Assembly (NCBI RefSeq): GCF_037176765.1
Contig: NC_090023.1
Span: 141,499,366-141,563,365 of the forward strand
DNA length: 64,000 nucleotides
Reading direction: 5' to 3'
DNA from: Anolis sagrei
Taxonomy: Eukaryota; Chordata; Lepidosauria; Squamata; Anolidae
The position numbers were made by a program, and so were the translations under genes. The notes under the pieces are model-generated. The model searched no databases, was not told the DNA's origin, and worked only from the letters and a program-made list of their open reading frames with translations. Of this stretch, positions 34,301-39,169 are shown in pieces; position 1 is the stretch's first letter, and each line of letters begins with the position of its first letter.

Positions 34301-35109
34301 CCAGCGAATATTGGCAATTTGATCTCTGGTTCCTCTGCCTTTTCTAAACCCAGCTTGTCCATCTGGCAACTCTCTCTCCGTGTATTGCTGGAGTCTTCCT
34401 TGCAGGATCTTGAGCATTACTGTACTGGCGTGAGAAAGAAGGGCCACTGTACGGAAGTTTGAGCAGTCTTTAGCATTTCCCTTTTTTGGTATGGGGAAAT
34501 ACGTTGATTTTTTTCCAGTCTGATGGCAATTCGTGTGTTTTCCATATTTTCTAGCATATAGCTTGCATCACCTTGACAGAATCATTGCTTGTAGGATGTC
34601 CCACCAAAACAAAGTCTTTGCAAATTGAATCCACTTTTCCCATGTTTATGCTAAACCCAATTAGGAAGTGCCATTTATAAGACAGGAAAAATAATCTTGT
34701 TACATAGTGTTACACAGCAAGTATGGTTTCTATCTTCTGAAATCTCAAAAACTTCTGGTCCCGAGCATTTCAGATAAGGGCCACTCAAACTGTACCTGTA
34801 ATTGCAGCCCTCCTCCAAGCCCAGCTGTTACGGCCTCCAACTCCCAGAATTCCTAACCATTGAACAAGCTGGCGAGGGCTTCTGGGAGTTGGAGGCCACA
34901 ACAGCTGGGCTTGGAGGAGGCCTGTTCTGACCAAAGCGACCGCGGAGCCGGCGTACCTCCGGCGGGGCGGGCAGGCCGGGCAAGGCTTCGCGCAGCGCCG
35001 CCACGGAGTCCAGCTGCCGCTCGCTGAGGGGCGCCAGGGGCCGAGGGAGGCGCTCCCAGAGGCCCAGCCGCTCCCACGCCTCCCGCCCCTCGCCAGCCAG
35101 CGTCGCCAT
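3857..35109 (-). CDS. COG3: COG3, conserved oligomeric Golgi complex subunit 3 (22 exons; last exon not found)
   Basis: COG3 belongs to lobe A of the COG complex (COG1-4), a peripheral Golgi tether for retrograde intra-Golgi vesicles that keeps glycosylation enzymes in place. Exons on the minus strand, in order: 34957-35109, 30185-30331, 29063-29124, 27872-28037, 27474-27548, 26045-26137, 24888-25013, 23733-23813, 21481-21524, 20516-20642, 19492-19583, 18350-18489, 16773-16933, 14481-14574, 13952-14076, 12241-12330, 11432-11552, 9745-9833, 9514-9648, 7955-8030, 6611-6738, 3857-3955. All have GT/AG ends and phases join without a stop: 2424 nt, 808 codons. As I recall it, human COG3 is 828 residues and nearly collinear. 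The residues most like human are in exons 4, 10-13 and 21. The N-terminus and the linker in exon 14 are shorter and diverged. The final exon, ending roughly LSLLLLVSK in mammals, was not recognised and may lie before base 1. Confidence 0.97.
3956..6610. other. COG3 intron 21
   Basis: No gene is seen. It holds a degraded MITE near 4103-4195, a short BovB-like 3' end near 4468-4490 (TTTGTTCAGTCACTTCCGAC) and a CR1 tail at 5028-5095. The rest is unclassified. Confidence 0.5.
5028..5095 (-). mobile_element. CR1 LINE 3' end fragment
   Basis: TCATAGAATCATAGAGTGGC is the complement of the CR1 3' terminus, as in the large CR1 at 60.2 kb. Only the extreme end remains. Confidence 0.6.
6611..6738 (-). 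CDS. COG3: COG3 exon 21
   Basis: It completes an alanine codon and has 42 more, [20 protein letters not shown] through [28 protein letters not shown] is identical to human. The donor is GTAAGT. Confidence 0.96.
7052..7081. repeat. (TA)n microsatellite
   Basis: A run of alternating TA about 30 bp long lies in COG3 intron 20. Confidence 0.9.
7164..7225 (+). mobile_element. CR1 LINE 3' end fragment
   Basis: GGGGGTTGGACTGGATGACC and then CCCAACTCTACAATTCTATT match the plus-strand CR1 3' end. Confidence 0.6.
7955..8030 (-). CDS. COG3: COG3 exon 20
   Basis: It has 25 codons plus one base, [20 protein letters not shown] then PWAQP, with a TTTCAG acceptor and a GTATTT donor. Confidence 0.95.
8265..8580 (+). 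mobile_element. ~310-bp repeat family with imperfect inverted ends, copy 1
   Basis: It shares the block TTTCTGGAGCAGAACAACTA, the start GATTTTTGTTCCTAGGTTAT and the end TTTTGTTACATAGTGTTAT with copies at 28.5, 33.1 (reverse) and 48.3 kb. No coding capacity is seen. Confidence 0.65.
8914..9050. mobile_element. Palindromic hAT-like MITE
   Basis: It begins CAGTGGTTCTCAACCTGGGG and ends with the complement (CCCCAGGTTGAGAACCACTG). The whole element folds into one hairpin. Confidence 0.8.
9105..9315 (+). mobile_element. tRNA-derived squamate SINE, 5'-truncated
   Basis: It keeps a B-box-like GGTTCGAATCT and the tail CAAGTTGCTCCTGACACGAC with an A-rich end. It is of the same family as 30872-31142. 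Confidence 0.75.
9514..9648 (-). CDS. COG3: COG3 exon 19
   Basis: It has 45 codons, [20 protein letters not shown] then [11 protein letters not shown] through EEFLAK. The acceptor is TTCCAG and the donor GTACCA. Confidence 0.97.
9745..9833 (-). CDS. COG3: COG3 exon 18
   Basis: It completes an aspartate codon, then encodes [20 protein letters not shown] through NALIQFLLE. The acceptor is CACAG and the donor GTAAAG. Confidence 0.95.
10373..10563. mobile_element. hAT-like MITE remnant carrying a SINE tail
   Basis: The ends GTCCTCAAACGATGGTCCAC and TTTGAGGACTGCTGG are inverted versions of each other. The middle (about 10410-10490) resembles a MIR-like SINE tail (GGGTTGCCCTAAGTCAGAAA). It is related to 47192-47548. 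Confidence 0.5.
10690..11320 (-). mobile_element. LINE-type repeat (GACTCAGGGCGG tail), long copy
   Basis: The complement gives the 3' tail after an AAT/AAC-rich stretch. The body contains GGGGCCACCACAGAGAAGGC, shared in diverged form with 15.5 kb and 23.1 kb. The class is uncertain; it is perhaps an L2-group LINE. Confidence 0.5.
11432..11552 (-). CDS. COG3: COG3 exon 17
   Basis: It has 40 codons plus one base, [20 protein letters not shown] through [10 protein letters not shown], identical to the human residues as I recall them. The donor is GTACGG. Confidence 0.96.
12241..12330 (-). CDS. COG3: COG3 exon 16
   Basis: It has 30 codons, [20 protein letters not shown] then [10 protein letters not shown], phase 0 on both sides, matching human [20 protein letters not shown]. 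The donor is GTTAGA, which is weaker than its neighbours. Confidence 0.95.
12577..12750. mobile_element. Palindromic MITE
   Basis: The arms GGACTTCAACTCCCACAATT (left) and AATTGTGGGAGTTGAAGTCC (right) are perfect complements around a purine-rich centre. The outer ends diverge slightly. Confidence 0.75.
12960..12999. repeat. (GAT)n microsatellite
   Basis: About 13 tandem GAT units lie in COG3 intron 15. Confidence 0.9.
13165..13225 (-). repeat. LINE-type tail fragment
   Basis: TTTATTTATATTCCACCCTA then TCTCCTAAGGGGGACTTAGG is a diverged copy of the common tail. The following 700 bp up to exon 15 hold nothing I recognise. Confidence 0.45.
13952..14076 (-). CDS. COG3: COG3 exon 15
   Basis: It encodes [20 protein letters not shown] then [20 protein letters not shown] and D, phase 0 at a GTATGT donor. 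[12 protein letters not shown] is a landmark of the family. Confidence 0.97.
14481..14574 (-). CDS. COG3: COG3 exon 14
   Basis: It has 31 codons plus one base, starting [14 protein letters not shown]. The following linker ([17 protein letters not shown]) is unlike the longer serine- and glutamate-rich human linker, so this is the least conserved internal stretch. The donor is GTATGT. Confidence 0.92.
15205..15700 (-). mobile_element. LINE-type repeat, long copy
   Basis: A TTTATTTATCTATTTATTTA start and CTTTCTCACCCCGCAGGTGA tail are followed by a body with GGGGTCACCACTGTGAAGGC. It is homologous to 10.7-11.3 kb and 22.6-23.4 kb. Confidence 0.5.
15815..16550. mobile_element. Penelope-like element tails, head-to-head pair
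   Basis: The left half (15820-16330) reads on the minus strand and the right half (16333-16545) on the plus strand. Both end in the same terminal sequence (CCCGAAAAAACCCACAAGAAC). The minus half encodes a GIY-YIG-region peptide, [20 protein letters not shown], typical of Penelope-like C-termini. It is a fragment with no complete protein. Confidence 0.7.
16773..16933 (-). CDS. COG3: COG3 exon 13
   Basis: It completes a valine codon, then encodes [20 protein letters not shown] through [14 protein letters not shown]. The donor is GTAAGA. Confidence 0.97.
17170..17806 (+). mobile_element. L1 LINE 3' fragment
   Basis: The plus strand keeps traces of the L1 ORF2 end (a [20 protein letters not shown]-like reading), then a 3' UTR closing near GAATAAAATTTACAG. 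Confidence 0.55.
17808..17845 (-). pseudogene. U2 snRNA 5' fragment (38 nt)
   Basis: On the minus strand the sequence starts ATCGCTTCTCGGCCTTTTGG and runs to AAGTGTAGTA, matching the first 38 nt of vertebrate U2 snRNA exactly as I know it. It then stops. There are no Sm site or later stems, so it is not a functional gene. Confidence 0.88.
18220..18295 (+). repeat. LINE-type 3' tail with ATT repeat
   Basis: TATCCCACCTCGAGCCGCAG is followed by AATAAACTTAAG and an ATTATTATT run. Confidence 0.45.
18350..18489 (-). CDS. COG3: COG3 exon 12
   Basis: These 140 nt encode [20 protein letters not shown] and run to LEDHVQNN, ending in phase 1 at GTAAGT. The segment is nearly invariant between lizard and human. 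Confidence 0.97.
18700..18776 (+). repeat. LINE-type 3' tail with AAAT repeat
   Basis: GCCGCACCGAGTCCCTCAAT is followed by GGATATAAAACAAAGTAAATAAATAAATAAG-type sequence, the plus-strand form of the tail family. Confidence 0.5.
18936..19265 (+). mobile_element. Sauria-type SINE, diverged
   Basis: A tRNA-related head is followed by GTGAGTAGATCAATAGGTAC and the end AATCTTTACCTTTACCTT. It lies in COG3 intron 11 in the antisense direction to COG3. Confidence 0.85.
19492..19583 (-). CDS. COG3: COG3 exon 11
   Basis: It encodes [20 protein letters not shown] then [10 protein letters not shown] plus two bases of an aspartate codon. The match to human is almost exact. Confidence 0.97.
19725..20255. 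mobile_element. Palindromic MITE split by a Sauria SINE
   Basis: The left part has CAGCCCCCTTATCCATCCAC and the right part TTATCTGTGGTTTCAGGTGG. The uninterrupted equivalent of the insertion point is at 27660-27700. Confidence 0.65.
19824..20149 (-). mobile_element. Sauria-type SINE, inserted in a MITE
   Basis: It reads from AAGGTAAAGGTAAAGGTTTC to CTGTGTCACCAGGGGGCCC on the plus strand, which is a minus-strand SINE. Flanking repeats TATGTTTCCAGCCCAAG and TATACTTCCAGCTTAAG look like an aged target-site duplication. Confidence 0.85.
20516..20642 (-). CDS. COG3: COG3 exon 10
   Basis: It completes the glutamate codon and adds 42 codons, [15 protein letters not shown] through [10 protein letters not shown]. 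The donor is GTAAGG, and the next exon continues with [13 protein letters not shown], as in human. Confidence 0.97.
21178..21240. mobile_element. Fragment of GGCCC-type MITE
   Basis: TGAAACTGCATTATATGGCC and CGTGTAGACTCCTTCCTC are diverged pieces of the MITE seen at 46.4 kb. Confidence 0.4.
21481..21524 (-). CDS. COG3: COG3 exon 9
   Basis: These 44 nt encode [14 protein letters not shown] plus two bases of a glutamate codon that the next exon completes. The exon was found by splice phase and the human match TLIEQIELRSEKIPE. Confidence 0.94.
22583..22622. repeat. (AAT)n microsatellite
   Basis: About 13 AAT units stand at the tail of the LINE-type repeat that follows on the minus strand. Long N or Y homopolymer ORFs read from it are not genes. 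Confidence 0.9.
22620..23390 (-). mobile_element. LINE-type repeat, longest copy
   Basis: The tail CTCCTCGGAGGGACTCGGGG lies next to the AAT run. The body includes a GC-rich block (23080-23200) with AGAGAAGGCCTCTCCCTCGT. A 173-codon open frame on the minus strand looks like a chance frame within this repeat, with no family match known to me. Confidence 0.5.
23733..23813 (-). CDS. COG3: COG3 exon 8
   Basis: It has 27 codons, [16 protein letters not shown] then [11 protein letters not shown], phase 0, with a GTAAGT donor. Confidence 0.96.
24100..24298 (+). mobile_element. L1 LINE 3' end
   Basis: It has an AT-rich 3' UTR with GAAAAAATCCAATAAATAAA followed by an A-rich end, like the other L1 tails here. 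Confidence 0.45.
24525..24590 (+). repeat. Weak 5S rRNA-like sequence
   Basis: AGTACTTGGTTAATG and then GGGTGGGAGACCAAGG recall the 5S box C region (TTAGTACTTGGATGGGAGACC), but with extra bases. It could be a remnant of a 5S-derived SINE. Confidence 0.35.
24617..24745 (+). mobile_element. CR1 LINE fragment (end of ORF2)
   Basis: TTTCCACCTAAACATGAGGA and AGAACTTCCTGATGCTAAGA match the plus-strand form of the CR1 segment at 60.4 kb. Confidence 0.6.
24888..25013 (-). CDS. COG3: COG3 exon 7
   Basis: It has 42 codons from [10 protein letters not shown] to NLTSQLIKR, phase 0 to phase 0, with a TTTCAG acceptor and a GTAAGT donor. It matches human PNFKDYPIYL to TLTSQLLKR. Confidence 0.97.
25014..26044. 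other. COG3 intron 6, no recognised content
   Basis: It is AT-rich unique-looking sequence. I see neither repeats nor other genes. Confidence 0.6.
26045..26137 (-). CDS. COG3: COG3 exon 6
   Basis: It has 31 codons, [20 protein letters not shown] followed by [11 protein letters not shown], differing from human by one residue (A for T). The donor is GTAAGT. Confidence 0.96.
26967..27212. mobile_element. Tigger-like MITE
   Basis: TGATGGATTGAATCATTCAC, then TAATGAGACTTGAGCATCCA, correspond in reverse order to the element at 45449-45672. Confidence 0.55.
27474..27548 (-). CDS. COG3: COG3 exon 5
   Basis: It has 25 codons, [17 protein letters not shown] then NELENINT, phase 0 on both sides, ending at a GTAAGT donor. 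Confidence 0.96.
27640..27760. mobile_element. MITE fragment with empty SINE site
   Basis: ATGCTTCCAGCCCAAGTATA is uninterrupted here. The same place at 19.8 kb holds a SINE. Confidence 0.55.
27872..28037 (-). CDS. COG3: COG3 exon 4
   Basis: These 166 nt encode [17 protein letters not shown] through [14 protein letters not shown]. This helical segment is among the best conserved parts of the Sec34/COG3 N-terminal region. The acceptor is CTAG and the donor GTAACG. Confidence 0.97.
28500..28725 (+). mobile_element. ~310-bp repeat family, copy 2 (5'-truncated)
   Basis: It shares GTTTCTGGAGTATAACAACT and the end TTTGTTACACAGTGTTATTT with copy 1. Confidence 0.65.
29063..29124 (-). CDS. COG3: COG3 exon 3
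   Basis: These 62 nt encode [20 protein letters not shown] and leave two bases of an arginine codon. It is too short for ORF finders and was found from the TGTAG acceptor, the GTATTT donor and the human match [20 protein letters not shown]. Confidence 0.95.
29346..29678. mobile_element. MITE with ~23-bp terminal inverted repeats
   Basis: The left end TACTATATTTTACTGCATAA and the complement of the right end (TACCGTATTTAATCGCATAA) match apart from a few bases. The interior is GC-richer with no coding sign. Confidence 0.65.
30185..30331 (-). CDS. COG3: COG3 exon 2
   Basis: It has 49 codons, phase 0 to phase 0, with an AACAG acceptor and a GTAATG donor. It encodes LPIEDLSSL through [11 protein letters not shown], which aligns with human LPIEDLCSL through [11 protein letters not shown]. 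Confidence 0.95.
30872..31142 (+). mobile_element. tRNA-derived squamate SINE, full-length
   Basis: It begins GGAGCCCCTGGTGGCACAGT, has the B-box GGTTCGAATCT, and ends CACTCCTGACACGAAAAAAA. Flanks GCTTGTTTGTA and GCTTATTTGTG suggest a target-site duplication with two changes. Confidence 0.88.
31171..31215 (+). mobile_element. CR1-like 3' end fragment
   Basis: GGATGGCTGGATGGCCTTTG and then TCTTTAAACTCTATGACTG is a diverged CR1 terminus directly after the SINE. Confidence 0.45.
31299..31331. repeat. (GA)n microsatellite
   Basis: About 16 GA units are followed by a GGGA-rich stretch. Confidence 0.9.
31466..31740 (-). mobile_element. CR1 LINE fragment
   Basis: The complement matches the 3' end of CR1 ORF2 and its tail. 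Shared blocks include ATCCAGTCCAGCCCCCCACC and CCATCCAGCCTCTGCTTAAA. Confidence 0.75.
32862..32935 (-). repeat. LINE-type tail
   Basis: AATAAAGCTTTATTTATATT and CTCCCCAAGAGGACTCAGGG are another copy of the common tail. Confidence 0.5.
33060..33245 (-). mobile_element. ~310-bp repeat family, copy 3 (reverse)
   Basis: The complement contains the shared TTTCTGGAGTAGAACAACTT block and the CTCAACCAATTTGACATAGT segment. Confidence 0.6.
33248..34570 (-). mobile_element. BovB (RTE) LINE, 3' part, decayed
   Basis: On the minus strand frames read [20 protein letters not shown] and [16 protein letters not shown] (reverse transcriptase), then [20 protein letters not shown] near the end of the ORF. These are characteristic of BovB. 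The frame is broken in several places. The 3' end is near 33250 at a TTGTTTATTCATTTAGTCAC stretch. Confidence 0.85.
34803..34920. mobile_element. Palindromic MITE beside the COG3 exon 1 donor
   Basis: CTCCTCCAAGCCCAGCTGTT on the left is complementary to AACAGCTGGGCTTGGAGGAG on the right, with GGCCTCCAACTCCCAGAA further in. It ends about 35 bp from the splice donor. Confidence 0.8.
34957..35109 (-). CDS. COG3: COG3 exon 1 (start codon)
   Basis: It has 51 codons from ATG at 35109 and ends in phase 0 before a GTACGC donor. The start [20 protein letters not shown] and the later LSERQLDSV match the human N-terminal pattern of an LxLW motif followed by LTDRQTDSV. The exon is very GC-rich and lies in a CpG island. 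Confidence 0.9.
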
Positions 35110-35205
35110 CCTGAGGCGCCTCTTCCTGAGGGACAGCCAGCCGGAACTCGCGCGGCACTGAAGCGCTTCGGGGAGGGAGGGGGGAGACGTCGCGCACCTC
35201 CGCAG

Positions 35206-35220
35206 TGACGTCACTTCCGC
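35206..35220 (-). promoter_or_regulatory. Composite ETS/CRE site upstream of COG3
   Basis: On the minus strand the sequence reads GCGGAAGTGACGTCA: an ETS core (CGGAAGT) fused to a full palindromic CRE (TGACGTCA, 35206-35213). The arrangement is typical of CpG-island promoters of housekeeping genes. It lies about 100 bp before the COG3 start codon. Confidence 0.7.
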
Positions 35221-35235
35221 CCCTGCCGTCAGAGA

Positions 35236-35340
35236 CCAGTGTTTATTCCCAACCTGGGGTTTGGACTTCAGTTCCCAGAGTCCCTCGTCGTTGGCTCTGC
35301 CGGCTGAGGATTCTGGAAGTTGAAGTCCAAAGCTCGCCTT
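35236..35340. mobile_element. Diverged palindromic MITE upstream of COG3
   Basis: GGACTTCAGTTCCCAGAGTC and TTCTGGAAGTTGAAGTCC are inverted partners, like the elements at 12.6 and 34.8 kb. Confidence 0.5.
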
Positions 35341-35403
35341 TGGGGCTTATTATCCGAGATCCAAACTTTCGAGGGCAATAAAAGGGAGCGTGAGCTCTTA
35401 GGC

Positions 35404-35460
35404 CCTGGGAGCTAAGCAGGGCAAGCGTGGCTTGTACTTGGCGGGGGGCCTCCGAGGATT
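35404..35460 (+). pseudogene. 5S rRNA-like fragment
   Basis: GGGAGCTAAGCAGGGCAAGC, then GTACTTGGCGGGGGGCC, follows the order and spacing of the 5S internal promoter region (GAAGCTAAGCAGGGTC, TAGTACTTGGATGGGAGACC). Both ends are missing. It may be a pseudogene or a piece of a 5S-derived SINE. Confidence 0.6.
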
Positions 35461-35487
35461 GCCATTCAGATCTACGCCTTGACTGAG

Positions 35488-35592
35488 GCCCCTTCCACAC
35501 AGCTGTATAAAATCCCGCATTATCTGCTTTGAACTGGATTACAGTATATGGCAGTGTGGACTCAGGTAAACCAAGGCCCTTCCACACAGCCC
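35488..35592. mobile_element. GGCCC-type MITE, partial
   Basis: GGCCCCTTCCACACAGCTGT and CTGCTTTGAACTGGATTACA match the family at 41 and 46.4 kb. A second end copy, GGCCCTTCCACACAGCC, follows in direct orientation. Confidence 0.6.
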
Positions 35593-35671
35593 TGCAACCC
35601 TTTGGCCTCGAGTAGGCTGAAATGGGCCTATATCAAGTTGGCACTTTAGTTGTGTCTTGATGCTGGTGGTA

Positions 35672-35963
35672 TAGAATCATAGAGTTGGAAGAGACCTCAT
35701 GGGCCATCCAGTCCAACCCCCTGCCTAGAAGCAGGAATATTGCATTCAAAGCACCCCCCACAGATGGCCATCCAGCCTCTGTTTAAAAGCTTCCAGAGAA
35801 GGAGCCTCCACCACACTCCAGGGCAGAGAGTTCCACTGCTGAACAGCTCTCGCAGTCAGGAAGTTCTTCCTAATGTTCAGGTGGAATCTCCTTTCTTGTA
35901 GTTTGAAGCCATTGTTCTGTGTCCTAGTCTCCAAGGAAGCAGAAAACAAGCTTGCTCCCTCTT
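35672..35963 (-). mobile_element. CR1 LINE 3' fragment
   Basis: The minus strand keeps LFSASLETRTQNNGFKLQER through EAFKQRLDGHL, the C-terminus of ORF2, then the 3' tail. It is very close to the copy at 60.2 kb. Confidence 0.88.
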
Positions 35964-35964
35964 C

Positions 35965-36468
35965 TCTGTGTATTGTCGAAGGTTTCCATGGCTGGAATCA
36001 CTGGGTTGTTGTAGGTTTTTCAGGCTATATGTTCATATTCTAGAAGTATTCTCGCCTGGCGTTTCATCTGCATTTATTTACCACCACACTTTTATCCCGC
36101 CCTTTTCAGCCCAATGGCGACTCAGGGCAGCGTACAGACTGGCAACAATTAGATACCGAACACACATAAATACATTGTTTAAAACAGGTTAAATCACATA
36201 ATAAAATTCATATAAAAAACAATTTTATATCCATCTATGGCAAGCATTCTCAGAGGTTGTGAGGTCTGTTGGAACTAGGAAATTTGTGTTTATATATCTT
36301 GGGTATATATGTCTATATATCCACAGATATATAAACCCAAATTTCCTAGTTCCAACAGACCTCACAACCTCTGAGGATGCCTTGCCATAGGTGCAGGCAA
36401 AACGTCAGGAGAGAATACTTCTAGAACGTGGCCATATAGCCTGAAAAGCCTACAACGACCTGATGCTG
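35965..36468. mobile_element. Penelope-like tails, head-to-head pair, with inserted repeat
   Basis: Left (35965-36300, minus sense) and right (36310-36468, plus sense) halves share the AACCTCTGAGGATGC terminal block. A LINE-type tail (about 36071-36232) has been inserted in the left half. A hammerhead-like core lies at 36371-36400. Confidence 0.65.
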
Positions 36469-36690
36469 GAGGTGTTCGCTTCTTCCGAAACACTGACATT
36501 TGTCCGCCTGTCTTCCCAAGAGATTTGCAGGATTTTTTGGTGATGGAATCTTTCCAGAAGTTGAGATTGACATTTGTAGATGGTCCTTGTTTCGCAGGCA
36601 TACAACAGCATTGGAAGGATAACAGCTTTATAAACAAGCATCTTGGTATCTTTATTAATGCCCCAATCCTCAAACACTCTCTGCTTCATT
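36455..36690 (-). mobile_element. LINE reverse-transcriptase C-terminal fragment
   Basis: The minus strand reads INKDTKMLVYKAVILPMLLY, then ACETRTIYKCQSQLLERFHH. This is a typical post-RT segment of a non-LTR element. I cannot assign the clade. Confidence 0.5.
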
Positions 36691-37012
36691 CAAAAACATG
36701 CTGCACTCACAGAGCTCAGAAGGTGTTGTATTTGGCCGTTGATACCAACTTTTGTGGAGGGCTGGCTGCCCTTTGTGGAGAGTTGGCTGCCTTTGAGGAA
36801 TGAACAATAAATGCCCATACCTTGACCAATTCAGCACAAAATGCCTTTCAACAGACTTTATCTCACCCTTCAGTGAAATTAAACCCCATTGTTGTTCCAT
36901 CTGAACCTCCCACCAGATACACTTCCCTATCTATCTAATCCAGGGTTTTAAATTTTTATCCTTTACAATTGGCCCTGCCCACTCTGTTCAATTTTTGTTA
37001 TTTTATGTCATA

Positions 37013-37344
37013 GGTAAAGGTAGAGGTAGTCCCCTGACATTAAGTCCAGTCATGTCTGACTCTGGGGTGTGGTGCTCATCTCCATTTCAAAGCCGAAGAG
37101 CCAGCGTTGTCCGTAGACACCTCCAAGGTCATGTGGCCGGCATGACTGCATGGAGCGCCGTTACCTTCCCGCCGGAGCGGTACCTATTAATCTACTCACA
37201 TTTGCATGTTTTCGAACTGCTAGGTTGGCAGAAGCTAGGGCTGACAGCGGAAGCTCACGCCGCTCCCCGGAATCGAACCTGCGACCTTTCAATCAACAAG
37301 CTCAGCAGCTCAGTGCTTTAACCCACTGCGCCACCGGGGGCTCC
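37013..37344 (-). mobile_element. Sauria-type SINE with perfect target-site duplication
   Basis: The 13-bp repeat ATTTTATGTCATA stands at 37000-37012 and 37345-37357. Between them is a complete minus-strand SINE with a B box and a GGAGCCCCCGGTGGCGCAGT head. Confidence 0.93.
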
Positions 37345-37825
37345 ATTTTATGTCATATCCTGTGTTTATCTTATATTATTGTTTTTTCTTTTGCTATATT
37401 TTATTATATTTTATTTGATGTATTATTGTATATTGCTTTATTTTTGCTTTGTTGTAATTGTTGGGTTGGCCTCATGTTAGCCGCCCCGAGTTGTTCTTAT
37501 TATTGGTAGTCAATATGGGCAACATTTTCTAGCATTACACTGTTACACTTTATTTCTTGCATTGCAAAGGGATTGGTTGGTGCTTGCTAGTAAAGCACTT
37601 TAGTTTTCTCAGTGTGAAGTTAAGGGCCAGACCTTTCATATAAATGCCTAGGGCTTACTATATTGATGCAAAATTCTTCAGTCACAAAAGTGATTTGAGC
37701 AGCTTAGATGAATAATGTCAAGTTAGTCTCTATTCTCATGCTTCCATTCTGAAAGAAAAAACACAGGCAGGTTACATTTCAACATCTGTTTCTACAGTGT
37801 TCTAAAGTATATTTTTTGCTGCTGT

Positions 37826-37925
37826 GTGCCGTTAAGTCACTTCCAACTTTATGGAAAAGCTATCATGGCGGTTTCTTGCCAAGATTTGTTTAGAGTGGGG
37901 TTGCCTTTTCTTTCTCCTGAGACAG
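37826..37925 (+). repeat. MIR-like SINE fragment
   Basis: GTGTGCCGTTAAGTCACTTC and then CTTGCCAAGATTTGTTTAGA recall the amniote core-SINE body. A related piece is at 38712-38828 (CTTATGGTGACCCTAATGTT). Confidence 0.45.
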
Positions 37926-38290
37926 AAAAAGCATTATTGCTCAAAATCATCCATATGCAATATTTTATTCCAGTGTTTACTTTTATATTCCTATAGTACC
38001 ATAGCATATCATCATATTTCATGCTGCAGTGCTTCTCAATTCTCCCTCCCAATATTCCCTCTGGTTTTGCTATTTTTTTATCAGTAATTAATATTCTTCT
38101 TCAATTGTTCCCTTTTAGTTGAAGATGTTGACTGCACACTTTTCCAGATCCAAATACCTACCCTTTTCCTAATCTGTCAGTGACAAATTTACACTTTTTC
38201 ATGCATACTTTCCCATCTCTGCAGGGGCAAAAATAACTTTCTATTCACTCTAAATTAGAAAACATCATCGTGCCTTGTTTATTATATTTC

Positions 38291-38330
38291 TAAACAAGCA
38301 TCAAATGGAGTAAACAAGCATCAAATGGAG
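38291..38330. repeat. Perfect 20-bp tandem duplication
   Basis: TAAACAAGCATCAAATGGAG occurs twice without spacer. Confidence 0.95.
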
Positions 38331-38711
38331 TAAAAACTCATATGTGTACATGCTCTGTTTAATATTATAAAGTTTAAAAGAAAGAGTTTCAGAGAGTTCT
38401 CATTGCTTTCCACTTGTGCTTCCCTTGAGCCACCTGTGTATCCATGGCCAGCTGATCGGGTATTTCAGGCTTTTAAAAAGCACATGTGCGCTGTAGGAGT
38501 CCACACAGGGGGGAGGGAAGGGAAGCAAATGTTTTGTATGACTACATGTATATATAGTTATGAGACAGTGCACATTTTGGAGACGGAATCAGATTTTAAG
38601 CGAATCTTTTTAACATGTGCTTTCCAACTGTTAACCCATTTTAGCCTGCACTTTGGCTAAACAATCCCTTTTAACCCAGTTACTTTTCTGGGTTTTATGT
38701 GTAGAAGAACC

Positions 38712-38828
38712 CTAATTTGTTTTCAACTTATGGTGACCCTAATGTTAACCTGTCACAGGGTTGTCCAAAGGTTTCCATGCTGAGACTCTGTCTCTAAAGT
38801 CATAGTCCAAAGCCCATACCACTGCATC
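38712..38828 (+). repeat. MIR-like SINE fragment
   Basis: CTTATGGTGACCCTAATG, TGTCACAGGGTTGTCC and AAAGTCATAGTCCAAAGCCC stand in the order seen in such SINEs. Confidence 0.4.
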
Positions 38829-39169
38829 ACATCAATCTTTCCTTCTGAGATGTTCTTGTGGCTATTCCTTGCTGCTGGTGATCCTGTCAAAGCCCTGGCT
38901 GCCCTCCAGAATAAAGAAATGATCAGGGTGATGGACTTGGTTGCCCCTGAGGGTCCATGGAGTGGGGCTGATCTGGGGCCCTGGTTTATCAGTGAGCCAA
39001 TGGCATTGGAAGGAAGGTCTAATAATTCAAAACGTCATTACTGCTTTTTGAATCAACAACAGAACTTTATTAGCTCTTACATCACAGGAGGGAGATAATT
39101 TCCTGAAAGTAGATGGACTTCTATTCAACCTATCCGATCTCCCTGTAGCTGTTCAACTAACAGGCTTCT

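Larger units (their letters stand above)
34930..35225 (-). promoter_or_regulatory. COG3: CpG-rich promoter of COG3
   Basis: CpG dinucleotides are dense here and rare in the surrounding AT-rich DNA. The stretch covers exon 1 and about 115 bp upstream of the start codon. No TATA box is obvious. It is most simply the housekeeping promoter of COG3. Confidence 0.75.

Noticed and set aside
35243-35587. 114-codon minus-strand ORF upstream of COG3
   Set aside because: It spans two MITEs and the 5S-like fragment. It has no domain and no splice context linking it to COG3.
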